Assembly (NCBI GenBank): GCA_028564705.1
Contig: JAPXFQ010001786.1
Coordinates: 434,001 to 498,000 of the forward strand
Source of the DNA: Apricaphanius iberus
Taxonomy: Eukaryota; Chordata; Actinopteri; Cyprinodontiformes; Aphaniidae
Length of the DNA: 64,000 bases
Direction: 5' to 3'
Below are positions 1-11,389 of this stretch, piece after piece. Under the pieces are notes generated by a model. That model was given only the letters and a program-made list of their open reading frames with translations. It had not been told where the DNA came from and ran no database searches. How positions within the stretch are numbered: the stretch's first letter is position 1; each line of letters begins with the position of its first letter. The position numbers and the translations under genes were made by a program.

Positions 1-125
1 TGGTTGTTTGTGTTGTCTGTCTATGTTGCCCTACATTGGACTAGTGACCAGTCCAGGGTGTACCCCACCTATCGCCCAATGACCACTGCACATAGGCACC
101 AGACCCCCCTGTCCTGCAAACAGAA
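1..125 (+). repeat. SINE-like dispersed repeat, 3' part
   Basis: The segment carries the core of a repeat abundant in this window: TGTTGCCC..GGACTxGxGACC, then CCAGGGTGTACCCC, then ATAGGCACCAG. Other copies are near 4310, 10760, 14680, 47570, 49270 and 53355 on this strand. The better copies end in (ATGG)n, as a retroposon 3' tail would. Confidence 0.65.
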
Positions 126-182
126 TATTGTGTAGATAAAGAATGGGTTTTATGTGGAGAATTAATAATAAAAAATGCAGCT

Positions 183-360
183 CATTTAAAATGCACGCCA
201 CACTGTTTTAAATTTTTTTTATTTTTAAACAATTTTGAAAACTGTCTATCATTTTTCTTCCACTGTAAAATTTAACATGAATATATGAAGGATTGGGGTT
301 TTAACATTGGGCACTGGGAAAAAAGATCAAGGGTTATGTCTGTTTTTCTAAGGCACGGTT
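183..360 (-). mobile_element. Tc1-like transposon terminal fragment
   Basis: The stretch AATGCACGCCACAC... followed by a CTATCATTTTTCTTCCACT segment and ending near AAGGCACGG resembles the terminus of the abundant fish Tc1-like family also seen at 19.8 and 32.3 kb. No transposase sequence remains here. Confidence 0.6.
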
Positions 361-845
361 AACTTAAAGACAACCAATTAATTTGTTCTGATCAGATATC
401 AGTTACTGCTTAACTAATATTTAATATCTAAGTTAATTCATTTTGACCAGCATTTGGACTTCTTTCAAAAATAATTAAGACTTGACTGGACTGAAAATGT
501 GTGTTAAAACCTGAACTAGACTTCTACCCATGATTAAATTTAGATTTAAATGTTTTTTTAAGTCAGCCAACATCATTTTTCACCAGAGGAAGCCTATAGG
601 AAGCTTTCAGAACTTCCATCAATATTTTTAATTCCAGAAATGTGTCTATTACAAGCTAGTTACACAGTTTATTTCATATGGACTAGAAGTAAAATAAGAC
701 CTTTTTTATAATATAAAACTCAGTTATTTCAACAATCTTATGTCTCAATGCCAATCAAAATTGAACTTAAATTAGAAAAGCTAAGACAAGGCATCTCAAA
801 GTGCTTTACATGGTGAAAAGTAAAAAATAGTGAGCAGTGAGCTAC

Positions 846-988
846 CTTTCTCCCAGCGTCGTTATTGTGCAGGTTCATGAGAGCTCGGCTGGAGGACTGG
901 CCTTTACCCCTCTCTCTCACATCCACAAAAGACTGAGAGAAGGCCACTCCATATGCAATGTTATCACTGCAGCCTGACCACTGGAAAC
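846..988 (-). CDS. wnt4: wnt4 coding exon 5
   Basis: The 143-bp exon lies between acceptor AAAAG (990-989) and donor AAG|GTAGCT (845-844). It encodes residues 149-196: [37 protein letters not shown] and [11 protein letters not shown]. The motif FQWSGCSDN...G..FS..FVD and the LHNN.AGR motif are diagnostic for Wnt proteins. The phase-0 donor after Lys matches the last internal junction of vertebrate Wnt4 genes. The final exon, expected to carry the HMRVECKCHGVSGSC region, is not found in bases 1-844, so it lies beyond the left edge. Confidence 0.97.
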
Positions 989-1196
989 CTTTTAAAAAAC
1001 ACATAAAGGTGCACTATAATTGGTTATCTAAACTGGTAGTTCATAGTAGTTATTACAATATTATGATGGATTTGGTTTATAAGGTTTAAATTAGTTGTTC
1101 TATAAAATCTCACATTATTTAGACTTATTGTCAAGAGAAAATGGGGTTGGACCTTTTTGTTCCCTTTCCATGTGTGAAAGTGCTGCAGAAACCTAC

Positions 1197-1328
1197 CCTC
1201 TGGACTCACTCCATGCACATTGTGGTCACAGCCACATTTTTCCAGCTCTCCGCTGCTGCAGGCCCTTGTGACCGCAAATGCCACACTGGCTGCTGAGATG
1301 GCATACACAAAGGCTGCCTCACGGGTGC
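1197..1328 (-). CDS. wnt4: wnt4 coding exon 4
   Basis: The 132-bp exon lies between acceptor TTAG (1332-1329) and donor GAGG|GTAGG (1196-1195). Two bases finish the Gly codon begun in exon 3. Then 43 codons cover residues 106-148: [34 protein letters not shown] and HNVHGVSPE. The motif [13 protein letters not shown] is a core Wnt family signature with three conserved cysteines. The final base starts a Gly codon completed in exon 5. The frame is open throughout and splice signals are canonical. Confidence 0.97.
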
Positions 1329-1530
1329 CTAACACACGTAGGAAAACACAGGCACACAGACACATTTTATATAAATGAAAAGAGCTTCTTGCTCTGAATG
1401 TTACAGCCTAAACAAGGAACATGCTCAGAGTTAGAATGATGCATGTAGCCAAATGCAAAGGATTTCATACTTTTAACAAAAAACTATAACACATAAATAT
1501 AGAAGGATTTGTAACAGTATATAACCCTAC

Positions 1531-1684
1531 CTTGGGTCACTACTTTGCCAAACACTGGCATGGTTTCCAGAGTGGAGCAGTTCCACCGACGATTGCGAAA
1601 CTGGAACTGACACTCGTCTATAGCCAACTGCGCTCCACGACGAACCGCATCCATCACCTCCACATTGCGCTTACAGATCTGTAC
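1531..1684 (-). CDS. wnt4: wnt4 coding exon 3
   Basis: The exon starts after acceptor CAG at 1687-1685 and ends at donor G|GTAGGG (1530-1529). It encodes residues 54-104 plus the first base of a Gly codon. Visible Wnt signatures are [27 protein letters not shown] and [10 protein letters not shown], followed by PVFGKVVTQ. Three conserved cysteines and the NCS N-glycosylation sequon in RRWNCST are intact. Differences from typical Wnt4 are conservative (Asp in IDEC, Phe in QFQF). The downstream intron is only 202 bp, so exons 3-5 form a compact cluster, unlike the giant first intron. Confidence 0.97.
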
Positions 1685-1936
1685 CTGAAACAAAAGCGCG
1701 GTGGACATGTTATCTTCAAATAACACACACAATTGAACTAATTGCTTCCCACTGTCATTTAAGTCATGGAGAAAAAAAAGATAACAGCATGAAGCTGCTG
1801 TCATGTTGCTTTAAAAACATCTGTTGTGTCTACACCTAAAGAACTGAAGGAGACGGAACATCAAGTGACCTCTGAAGTATTCAGTTTTTTGCTATTGCTG
1901 TGCTACCGCTCAGAATAGTGTTTATATATTGGGATC

Positions 1937-2262
1937 ATCCATCCATCATCTATACTCACTTATCCTTACAGGGTTGTGGAGCGAGGAGGCTCTTTTCCAG
2001 TAGTCAATGAGCTGGAAATAGCTCAGTGAATGTACCCGAAACACACCACCAGTACATCACAGGGCAGTGCAAAGACCCACACAGGGTAAATCCCTATACA
2101 CTCACACACTTATACATAAGGCATATTTAGAATAACCAACTAACATCAGGTTATGCTTTTGGTCTATGAAAGGAATGTTACCCAGAGAGAACCCAAGCAT
2201 GCAGAGAGAGAACAAGCATGTGGAAAGACCCGAGGACCTTCCTCCCACAAGTCCTCGCAAAG
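1937..2262 (-). repeat. SINE-like dispersed repeat, antisense copy
   Basis: It begins with CATCCATCCATC and TATACTCACTTATCC, the reverse complement of the (ATGG)n tail of the family. It continues through a cacagggcagtgcaaagacc segment to a CAGAGAGAACCCAAGCATGCAG stretch. It is diverged, so the borders are approximate. Confidence 0.55.
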
Positions 2263-2708
2263 TTCAGAAATAATGAAAAAGTAGCTCAGGTGCCATCAGT
2301 TGAAGCATCCTGTGTGCCCATATAAGTGGCACATTTCCATCATGTTTCAGGCAATTTAGGCACTTTAATGTAGAGTCATTGCTGGAATATTTTCTTCACG
2401 ATTGTAATTACCCTGTAAAAGTGTGGCATGCATAAGTTGTAGGAACAGAGGTACTCATGCTGCAGAATTTTTCAATCTGTACAAAGATGTGTGTCAGCCT
2501 GGGTTATCTTCAAACTCATCCCAATGTCACATACACAGTAAGGCAATAATAGAGTATGATTTTATTATGCAATATGTCTTCAATAACCACTAAGATGAAA
2601 AGCGAGTACACTAAAATATTTGTTTTTCTGTGCGCAATTTTCTCTATGCTTGTGTTGAGTCCACATTATTTTAGTCATCAGTCCCCCTGCAACTATGAAC
2701 AGCATTAA

Positions 2709-3223
2709 AACTGCAGTCTGGATAATATATTTATGTATAAAAGTTTTATTAATATTTAAAATTGTAGTGCAGTTTTAAACTATGATGTATGTCTGGTGTG
2801 CCACAACATTTGTTATTCTATGCATTTCACAGTGACCACCAAATTTTTTAGCCAATAGAATTCGAGTTTCCGCCTTGACAGCTGTTAATCAATGAGTAAG
2901 CGAAATGCGCAAACCGATGAAGACAGGGCTGCGCACACAGGACACTCCTGTTTACAGTTGCCATATTGAAAGAGAGCGTCAGTCTTGGAGAACTTGCTCA
3001 CCTCTGAAATGTCCATAAAAAATATATATATATATATTTGGGTGATGCTCGATAGCAATTACTGCTTTCCTATGTGACCCGATGTGATGCCACAGGTGAT
3101 GCCTGTGCACAGTTGTTAAGGTGGGGTTAGAGAGGAGGGGGGAGAAAGGACATTTTGAGAGCGGCCTTGGGAAGGTGGAATAAAAAAAATATTTCTTTCT
3201 CTCAAATACACCGGACAGCAGCT
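2709..3223. mobile_element. TTAA-flanked MITE, copy A
   Basis: TTAA precedes (2705-2708) and follows (3224-3227) a 515-bp segment. Its ends are inverted repeats: ACTGCAGTCTGGATA on the left, and GCTGCTGTCCGGTGTA read inward from the right. A second copy at 47934-48444 shares both ends and the interior. There is no open frame of note. TTAA target duplication is typical of piggyBac-type transposition, but the family was not confirmed. Confidence 0.75.
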
Positions 3224-3303
3224 TTAAATTAGTAAAAATAAAAAGTATGAATTATTCATTGTAAAAGGTTTTATTTTGTGAGATTGCACTGACTGCTTCA
3301 GCA

Positions 3304-3950
3304 TCCATCCATCCGTTCTCTGCTTATCCAGGGTCCGGTCATGGGGACACCAGTTTAAGCAGAGAGACCCAGACTTCCCTCTCCTCAGACATTTGGGCCA
3401 GCTCCTCGGGAGGAATCCCAATGCATTCCCAGGCCAACCGAGAGATCTAGTTATTCTAGTGTGTCCTGGGTCTTCCTCTGGGTCTCCTCCCGGTGGGACC
3501 AGCCCGGAAAACCTAACTAGTGAGTTGCTCAGGACATATCCTGACCAGATGCCCGAACCATCTCAACTGGCTGCTCTTTATGTGGAGATTGCTGAGTTTT
3601 TCACCCTATCTCTAAGGGAGAGCCCAGACACCGTGCAGAGGACACTCATTCCAGCTGCTTGTATCGGTGATCTCGTTCTTTTGGTCAGTACTCAGAGCTT
3701 GTGACCATAGATGAGGGTAGGAACGTAGACCGACCGGTAAATCAAGAGACTCGCCTTTTGGCTTAGCTATCTGTTAACCATAACAGACCAGTGCAATGCC
3801 TGCATAACTGTTGATGCCCTACCAATCCACCTATCGATCTCCCGCTCCATTTTTCCTTCATTTATTAAAAGACCCGAAGATACTTGAAGTCCTCCTCTTG
3901 GGGAATGACTCGGAGGAGGCTCTCTACCCTTTGCTGGCTTGAGACCATGG
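3304..3950 (-). mobile_element. Rex3-like (RTE clade) LINE, 3' fragment
   Basis: Read on the minus strand, the sequence ends in (GGAT)n preceded by CCGGACCCTGGATAAGCAGAGA. It carries broken Rex3 C-terminal motifs around the conserved LPRSWP tract. It aligns throughout with the 24.36-25.7 kb copy on the same strand. It is 5' truncated and disrupted by stops and frameshifts. Confidence 0.75.
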
Positions 3951-4309
3951 ATACTTCTCTTTAACGCTACAGGTTATAAAGTTGTACACAGCATTTATTT
4001 AAATGTAGCATCAGGAATAACTCCTGATATCAATTCTTAAATTATTGAATTGGTAACAAAGACAAAAAATCCTGATGCGGACATCACTGATGTTTTAGGC
4101 AAAAAAAGCATTTCAGATTACCGCCATCATCAGGAGAACAATAAAAATTCTACTGAACAAAAATAAAGTCAATGTAAAAAAAGTCATGGCAGTCAAATTG
4201 GTGTATTAGTAGACAATATCAACCAAAAGTTTGTCTTCCTTGTTAATTAGTTGTTTTTTTCTGGATATTTAGATATGAAGTAGCCTAAAGACTCTTGGCC
4301 ATTTTTCCA

Positions 4310-4420
4310 GGTTGTACCCCACTTCTCGTCAGGTAACCGCTGGGGCCAGGTGCCTGGTCGACCTAAACCCCAACTACCCCCAAATTCTGCAATAATTGAG
4401 TGGTTATAGAAAATAAATGA
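4310..4420 (+). repeat. SINE-like core, degraded
   Basis: GTACCCCACTTCTCGTC, GTAACCGCTGG and GGTGCC in order match the dispersed repeat core, followed by an AAAATAAATGA end. Decay is strong, so borders are approximate. Confidence 0.45.
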
Positions 4421-4667
4421 AGTGATACACTAAATTATCTTTAACTGTGGAAACTTCTGCCTGGACTTAAAGCAAAATTGATTCAGTGCCTCTCCACTCT
4501 TTCTCCAGACTCTGGAACTTTGATTTCCTGATGAAATGCAAACTTGGTCCAAGTGGTCCCAAGAGGTCTTATTTTTCTTGCACAAAATGAGTCCACGAAG
4601 CATATTTGTTACTCTGAAACTCTTCTTTTGTATTTACTAAGTCAGTTCCTCCACTGATTGAGTCTAC

Positions 4668-4749
4668 CTGTCTTTGGATGAGGCCTCGTAATCTTTCACA
4701 TGTCTCCTCGTCCCTGATGCTCCCCACTGATGACAGCTTGGCCAGGTAC
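4668..4749 (-). CDS. wnt4: wnt4 coding exon 2
   Basis: The 82-bp exon lies between acceptor CAG at 4752-4750 and donor CAG|GTAGAC at 4667. It encodes residues 26-53: [10 protein letters not shown], then [10 protein letters not shown], then RGLIQRQ. These residues align directly with vertebrate Wnt4, including the first conserved Wnt cysteine (ETCE) and the LIQRQ motif. It is too short to appear as an open reading frame and was found by searching for the Wnt4 segment missing between exons 1 and 3. Phase is consistent: one base completes the Leu codon from exon 1, and the exon ends on a codon boundary. Confidence 0.93.
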
Positions 4750-5457
4750 CTGACAAAGAAGCAAAGAAAGACAAAATCTCATTAACGTTTTCAAAGTTCT
4801 GTTGTTGTTTTTTTACAAAAGAACAGGGTCATAGAAAAACAAACAATTGCTCAATCTGGTTGCAGTATGGTGAAAACAGATGTTGTTATCTCGCCCTATG
4901 AATCTCATCTGACTTTGGAAATCAGTCACCCTAAAATCTCCAGAGAACAAAATTGAATATATACATTTGTGCAAACTATGTGCTGGATGTTCCCCAAGTC
5001 AAACTGGAAAACATCACAGTAAGTGATGGATAACAATAGGACTAGGATCCTGAGTGACTTCCAGATCCAATCTGGTATGTGATGGATAATCAACCAGAGT
5101 AGTGATGGACAAAGCAAAAAAGGAGTGTAGTATTGACAGATGTAGTGAAACATCAAGAAAAAGAAACACAAGAGCTAGAGAACTTTTGAGGGCTCTAAGA
5201 GGAAATTCAGAAGTTATGTAGAAGCAGGGGCTCAGGAGTGCCTGTGGTGATTAGTGTGCTTGGAATTCCCAAGTGCATCCAACCTGAGGAAGTGGCAAAA
5301 AATTCCAGGAACAACCTCTGGAATCTGGGTCCAAAAGAGAGGGTTAACGTTTGTGTTGATATGGGAATGTTTTGGATGGGTGATTGGTTGAGAGGAAGTA
5401 AAGTGGCTTATCAAACACACCGCCTCCATGCCAGACAGGTCAGATATGCTGCTAACA

Positions 5458-5498
<41 letters not shown>

Positions 5499-6480
5499 AA
5501 ACACAGTAGAAGATGTGTGAGAAAATGACAGTGGTTAGAATAAACTGAACCTCCCATCTTCACCTTGGACTCATATCTAAAGTCCCAGCTGCGATTATAT
5601 AGTGTCTGCACTGCTTCAAGGCCAACAAAGAGCATTTAAACATGTTGTCTAGAAGTTAGTTTTTTTTAAAAGAACAAATGTTATCAATCCTATTTTTCAA
5701 TAAAGGTCGCATTTATGCAGTCAATTTTTCCAGATGAACACCTGCACCTTTAAATAGTCCACTTTATAAGGGCCTGCTTTGGAGTAAATGCATTCATATG
5801 ATGTTACACTGTAGCTCTACTGGGTCACATTATTTTGAGGAGAGACTGAAAGTGTTTCATTGTATGTCTGAATGCTAAAAATAGAGTTGTTTAGATGAAC
5901 TTAACATCAGTAATAGAAGAAGCAGATAAATGGTTTTCATTTTTTTTAGATATAAATAGGAAAAGTGTGCTCTGCATAAATGTTTAACCTCCATGAATAA
6001 ATACTATTACTGAACCCTTTGACGTACAGTATGTCTCCACTAGCTTTTCTCACAACTAATTTCAGGAATTTTAGGATCTTATTTATAAAATTTTGCATAG
6101 AACCTTTACTAAAATAGTACTTAAGCTCAGGGGGAAAAACACTTACACCTACTAAGTTTTAGTTTTGACAAACTTGGAAGTATGCACAGCGGCAAGCAAT
6201 TTCTGCTTTATAGATCACATTCTCTTTAGAAATGTGCTCAGGTAAATTTTGGATCATATCTCACCAACTAGACATCCACTTTTTGCCATAAACGGACAAT
6301 GAAAAATGCCTAGTAAAATTTCTGCCAAGACTTAAGCCAGCTGGTATGGGGCAGTTCACTGGTGACCATGGCAACTGAGAGGTGGAGAAAGCACAATTCC
6401 ACAGACTGAAGGAGGCATGTGAAGGCATTTAATCACTCAATCAGGGTTTATGGTGTTTTACTCAGCCAAAATGTAACCGC
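4750..6480 (-). other. wnt4 intron 1, segment next to exon 2
   Basis: This is AT-rich non-coding sequence with one perfect (AC)n run near 5459-5492. The open frames spanning that run on both strands encode only CV or HT dipeptides and are microsatellite artefacts. I see nothing else that can be named. Confidence 0.7.
5459..5492. repeat. (AC)n microsatellite
   Basis: About 17 uninterrupted AC units are followed by a short degenerate AC-rich tail. Confidence 0.95.
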
Positions 6481-6489
6481 GGTGCTCCA

Positions 6490-8025
6490 CATTAACACTT
6501 TTTTTTCATGAGCTGTACTCAAAGGTCTGAAACATTTTCTATATACACAAAAGACCCATTACTCCCAAAATTGTTCCTAAATCTGTTAGTGACACCTCTC
6601 CTTTGCCAAGATAATCCATCCTACCTTTCAGGTGTGGCATATCATGGTGCTGATTACACAGCATGAGTACTGCACAGGTGTGTGTTCCACTGGCCAAATA
6701 AAAAGACACTGTAAAATGTGCAGTTTCATCACACAGCACAATGCCACAGACGTAAGTTTTAAAGGAGTATGCAGTTGTCATGTTGACCGCATCAATGTTC
6801 ACTAGCGCTGTTGTCTGGGAAATTAATGTTTTTTTCTCTACCATAAGCCGTCGCCAAAGGTATCCAACCAGCCTCACAACAGCCAGCCACAACACTGTAA
6901 CCACACAAGCCTAGGACCTCCACATCCAGCATGTTTACCTCCATGATAGTCTGATACCTGCAACCCAGGCAGCTGCTGCAACAACCGGTTTGCATAACCA
7001 AACAAGTTATACACAAACTGTCAAAAAGTGTCTCAGGGAAGCTAATCTGCATGCTTGTCGTCCTCACTGGGGTCTGGAACTGACAGCAGTTTGTCAACGG
7101 AATTGATTTGAGTGGGCACCAGACACCGTCAAATATTCACATTTGACGGTGTCTGGCTCTTTGGAGACGCGTTCCGTTCACTGGTTAATCCGGGTTTTCA
7201 ATGTTCAGGGCAGATGGCAAACAGCATTAGTGGCATTATATGGGTGAGTGGTTTACTACACGTCAATGATGTGGATCGAGTTGCCCATGGTGGTGGTGGA
7301 GTTATGGTATGGGCAGGTGTATGTATGAACAGTGAACAAAGGTGCATTTTATAGATGGCATTTTGAATGCACAGAGATACTGAGTCAAAATCCTAAGGCC
7401 CATTGTTGTGCCAATCTTCCACCACCATCACTTCATGTTGCAGCATGATAATGCACAGCCCCATGTAGCCGGGATCTTTACACAATTCCTGGAAGCTGAA
7501 AAAATACCAGTTTTTGCATGGCCAGCATACTCACTGAGGATCTTTGGGATGCTCTGGATCGGCGTATACAGCATGTACTGGTTCCTGACAATATTTAGCC
7601 TCTGTGCACAGCCATTGATGAGGAATGGATCAATGTTCCACAAGCCACAATCAACACCCAGATCAACTCTATGCGATGGAGATGTGGTGCACTGCATGAG
7701 GCACACTGGATTTTCTGACACCCCCCAGACTCCCCCAGTAAAACAAAACGGCCCATTTCAATGTGTCCATTGATCATGGCCAGTCTAAGGCACACCTCTG
7801 CAATATTCTTGCAGTCTACTCAGGACCTTGATTGCTGCACTTGTTGAGCTGGGATGAATTATCTCATCAAACATAAAATGCTCACTAAGCTTTAGGTAGA
7901 TTTGTGAACAATATTTGAGAGTAAAAATTATTAATTTTGAAAGTTTCAGATCTCTGAGTTCAGCCAATGAAAAACGGGAGAAAAAACAAAAGCGTTGTGT
8001 TTATATTTTTGCTTATTCTATTTAA
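6490..8025 (+). mobile_element. Tc1/mariner-like transposon, nearly full length, inactive
   Basis: The long inverted termini are recognisable. Left, CATGAGCTGTACTCAAAGG and TTCTATATACACAAAAGACC. Right, a matching reversed block GATCTCTGAGTTCAGCCAATG with GAAAAACGGGAG. Transposase relics run on the plus strand between them: VAHGGGGVMVWAGV at about 7285, LQHDNAQPHVAG.FTQFLEAE at about 7438-7500, WPAYS at about 7520 and ALDRRI at about 7550. The final DD34E glutamate region is scrambled, and several frameshifts and stops break the frame. It lies in wnt4 intron 1, opposite to wnt4. Confidence 0.85.
7085..7775 (+). pseudogene. Tc1-like transposase, broken
   Basis: Three frames carry pieces of one DD34E transposase. 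One covers the segment up to GRW/VWAGV and a second covers LQHDNAQPH and FLEAEKIPVFAWPAYS. A third covers DALDRR and the INSMRWRC tract. The PH residues following DNA are intact, and the YSPD motif is changed (YSLR). The full protein would be about 340 residues; no single frame exceeds 121. It is a non-functional relic. Confidence 0.82.
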
Positions 8026-8051
8026 AGCCTGACAGAAAAAGTGTATTTTAA

Positions 8052-8684
8052 AGGTTGAATATGGAACAGTTTTAGAAAAAGCTACATTTAAAAAAAAAAT
8101 ACATATATATATTACATCCACGGGGCTTTCAGAGGGGCGGAGAATGAAAGCACAACATTTCCTTCTAAAACGGGCACGACAATGACATGTTTACATCTAC
8201 CAGCCAGTAGCAGCCGCGGGGTTTGTGGGTTGACAGATGCGGCTCCATGATCCATCTATGCTTGGCACAGCTTGGCTGGCACTGGGAAAAATGGTGGACT
8301 CAGCAAGTCAAACAGCTGCTTCAGAGCCCCGGAGATATTGTTATCCATCTCAGGAGAGGAGTGACCGCAGAAGAACAGAAACTTGAGTGGTTATAGGTGA
8401 AGCCTACACTACATGGACCCATATAAAACATTTCCACAGCCTCAAATACAATCAGAAATGGCGACTTTCCTCTGGATCGGTAAGTTATCTCACTTGCTAA
8501 CTTTGCTAATGTTAGCTGTCAGGTAAACTCGTCTAGGATACATGATAAATAAGTTTCAGGTTGGTCACTGGGCATATCGGCAGTGAATTAGGCAACCCAA
8601 CAGCCGGAATCATGTTTTTATTGTTGGAACTACAACCTAGATACACTAGATGTCGCTATCGTGCTCATGTTCCATATCCAACCT
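8052..8684. mobile_element. TTAA-flanked MITE, second family, copy C
   Basis: The 633-bp segment has TTAA on both sides (8048-8051 and 8685-8688). It has inverted ends: AGGTTGAATATGGAACA on the left and TGTTCCATATCCAACCT on the right, 16 of 17 bases complementary. The interior is non-coding. A related right end, including CTAGATGTCGCT, recurs at about 60308-60344. Confidence 0.78.
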
Positions 8685-8889
8685 TTAAGTCTACTTTTAA
8701 AAAGTATTATTTTCGCAACATAATAACATAAGAACTGTGAGTAACACAGTGTTGATGCAGCAGCGTGCTCAACATAGTCCTTAGTGTGCTTAAAGTTACA
8801 TTTTTTGAACAAATGTTTTTCTATAAATTCCAAATTGTTTAACTGTTTTTCTCGGCTATGCCAAACTGGGTTAAACTGGCTGCATCTTT

Positions 8890-9060
8890 GAACATCCATT
8901 TTCAGGTCTTGTCACAGATTCTCAACTGGAGTAAGATCTGGACTTTGACTGGACCATTCTAAATCATGAATATGCTTTTATATAAACTGATTTAGGGTGT
9001 TGTCCTGATGGAGTGTTTTGTAGTCTGTTTTCAATTATCCCATGCCTGGACATGTTCCAT
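8890..9060 (-). mobile_element. Tc1-like fragment
   Basis: The stretch CAGGTCTTGTCACAGATTCTC then GATCTGGACTTTGACTGGAC and CATTCTAAATCATGAATATG resembles the non-coding strand of the transposase region of a common fish Tc1 family. It is short and diverged, so the call is tentative. Confidence 0.55.
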
Positions 9061-11380
9061 CGTTTCTTGTTTTTACCATCACCATGACCATTAGCACACT
9101 TAGAGATTATCTCACAGCAACTTTAGCTGATATCCATTTAGCTTTCAGCTATGTTAAATTAGTTCCACACAGTATAGAAATAACAAAATTGTAAATCAAA
9201 ATGCACGTTGCTAAACGCAGGACATTCGACTTTTGGACCATTATTCTTTACAACTAGACATGGCTCTGCTAAAAGTTTCTCCAACCTGTTTTATGTGTTC
9301 TAGGTTTCAAGTTCCAAGACCACAAATATCTCTGTAAATCTCTGTTTGTCTATTTAAATCAAGGCATGACACACAACCAAAGTGAAGAGGCCTTTCTGTC
9401 TGTCAGACGGTTTTCATGAATAAGATGGAATTCAAAGTCATTATAATTACATGCTAGTGTTTCATAGTCTGTAATGTATTTGATACAGACAAATTAATGA
9501 CAGATCATGATTATTATTATACGAATTCAAAGCCAACTTCATATAATGATAATTATTTCTGAGTCTTTTCTGAACACAACATTGTAATAAAGATGTCCTC
9601 TTTTTATAGGTCCAAACACCCTTCTTCTCTCACCCACTCACTGCCACCTCTCATCAGTTCAGATAATATTTCCCTTTCTTTCTTTGTCTCTTTGATGGTC
9701 TTCTTTTTCTCTTCTCATCCAGACAGAGTCAGTATTAAACACTCATCACTGTGATAACCTTGTTCTCTGCCACTCCACTACATCTCTGCCACATTGGCTC
9801 ACTTCTTTGCTCAAAGCGGACCTTCACTGTCTCAGAGTGTTCAAACCATGCCAGCTCCTGCCAGTGCATTGTTATGAAAGTTATAAAACACTCATGAGTG
9901 TTTCTGGCATTCAAGGAGATGTTTCCAAAATCAAGAAAGCAGTCTTAAAGACTATTGATATGATCTTAATTCAAAAGTAACTGTTCCAGCCCTGACATCA
10001 ACCCTAGTTCAGATTGTTTTCCAGGTTTGGATAAGTATGAAAAATATATATAGAACAGGAGAATATTTCATTGCAGACTTAATTTCTGGTCCTGCTCATC
10101 CATCCATCCGTTGCTGATGTCCTCTTGGTACCGACAGAGAAAACATCATATGGTAACATGCACTTCAACCCACATGAGCTAAGTTTAATTGACACCACAG
10201 CCATGTCAACTGGAAAGTTGACATGCCCCCCCCCCCCCCCCGTTAGTAACAAACAGGGTCCCCTTACTCAACTAACAAGCAAATGTAAAACTGATTCAGG
10301 GGAACACTAAGAATTAAAAACTACTGGTGTGCCCCACACGCTCTAATCCCAAACTGTGCCCTGCTCATATCAAAACGAGTCACTGCATCAATCCATTCAC
10401 CTATTTGTCTCACCGTCAGGCAGGCAATCCACACATCCATCAGTTCATCCGTTCAAGTACTGTTTCATACATCCATTAAGTCTGACATCCATCTGTATGT
10501 GTTTTTATTTTTATTTTTTTTTTTTTGTGGGGGGGGGGGCTCTAACTGGCTCTACATTATCCTTTCTCATTGAAAACCAATAGGATAAATGTAATCTTTA
10601 GTGTATTAGCATTCTTTTAAACATGTAATATAATCACTGATGCTGAGTAAAACGCTTAGAGTGATGGTTGTTGTTTTTTATTTTTGACATAATTTGGCGC
10701 AGATGCAGCCCTGCATGTACAATACATGTAAATGACTTAATTTAGAAGGAAGTGGCTGTGATGGACTGGCGACCTGTCCAGGGTGTACCCCGCCTCTCGC
10801 CCGTTGACAGCTGGAGATAGGCACCAGCCCCCCCGCGACCCCTGGAGGACTAAGCGATTCAAAAAATTGATGGATAAAAGGACGTGGCATGCCTAGAACA
10901 ACAACAGACTGTGTAGGTGATGGTGTTACATGTCTCCGTACTTATGCAGATGGAGAATTATAAACTAGGCTCTAAGACATGCTTAATATACAGAGCAACC
11001 AACTTTAGTAGCAGACCAATCTGCTAAAGAAGTTGTTTCTTCAGTATTTCAAGTGCTGGAAAAGACTTCACCAGTTCTGTGTTCCTTGCCATACGACTTA
11101 GAAGTGGGTGAAGTTGTACCAGAAATTTTAGATCTCTGCATTAGAAATTATGCAATATTGGAGCTCCTGGAACGTGCAAAACTCTGTCAAAGCTGTAAAC
11201 AAGAGCAAACAGAAACCAAGAGTGCCTAATAAACTAATGAGACTCAAATAGCAGCACCTGAGTTTAGTAGGGTTTATACGTGGAAAGATTTTCACCTTGT
11301 ATGAGGCAATTCATGAAATGCCCAAATTCCTACAGATGTTGGACTAGGGATTTGAAGCAGCAGACTAGCAGTAGCTTCTA
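9060..11380. other. intron 1 sequence without genes
   Basis: This is AT-rich non-coding DNA. It contains a poly-C run at about 10226-10241, a T-run followed by a G-run at about 10515-10540, and a plus-oriented SINE-like copy at about 10740-10880. Nothing else is recognised. Confidence 0.65.
10740..10880 (+). repeat. SINE-like dispersed repeat, 3' part
   Basis: This is a well preserved core: GATGGACTGGCGACCTGTCC, AGGGTGTACCCCGCCTCTCG, CCCGTTGACAGCTGGAGATAG. It is followed by a GCGACCCC stretch and a TTGATGGATAAAA end. It is nearly identical to the copy at 53355-53485. Confidence 0.75.
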
Positions 11381-11389
11381 CTAGTTTCT

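Larger units (their letters stand above)
1..845 (-). other. wnt4 intron 5 (partial)
   Basis: This is non-coding intron sequence. It holds a SINE-like 3' piece at about 1-125 and the terminal part of a Tc1 element at about 183-360. The rest (360-845) is AT-rich with nothing I recognise. Confidence 0.75.
1685..4667 (-). other. wnt4 intron 2
   Basis: The 2.98 kb intron contains a minus-oriented SINE-like copy (about 1937-2262), a TTAA-flanked MITE (2709-3223), a Rex3 3' fragment (about 3304-3950) and a degraded plus SINE-like core (about 4310-4420). No coding sequence is recognised in the remainder. Confidence 0.85.

Noticed and set aside
1..844. Last wnt4 exon
   Set aside because: No minus-strand frame shows the expected ECKCHGVSGSC region; the interval holds intron sequence with repeat pieces.
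5232..5635. Overlapping open frames on both strands through the (AC)n tract
   Set aside because: The peptides are dipeptide repeats produced by the microsatellite; nothing on either side resembles an exon.
6539..7097. Minus-strand open frames of 121 and 101 codons
   Set aside because: They are shadows of the plus-oriented Tc1 element, whose transposase motifs are on the other strand.
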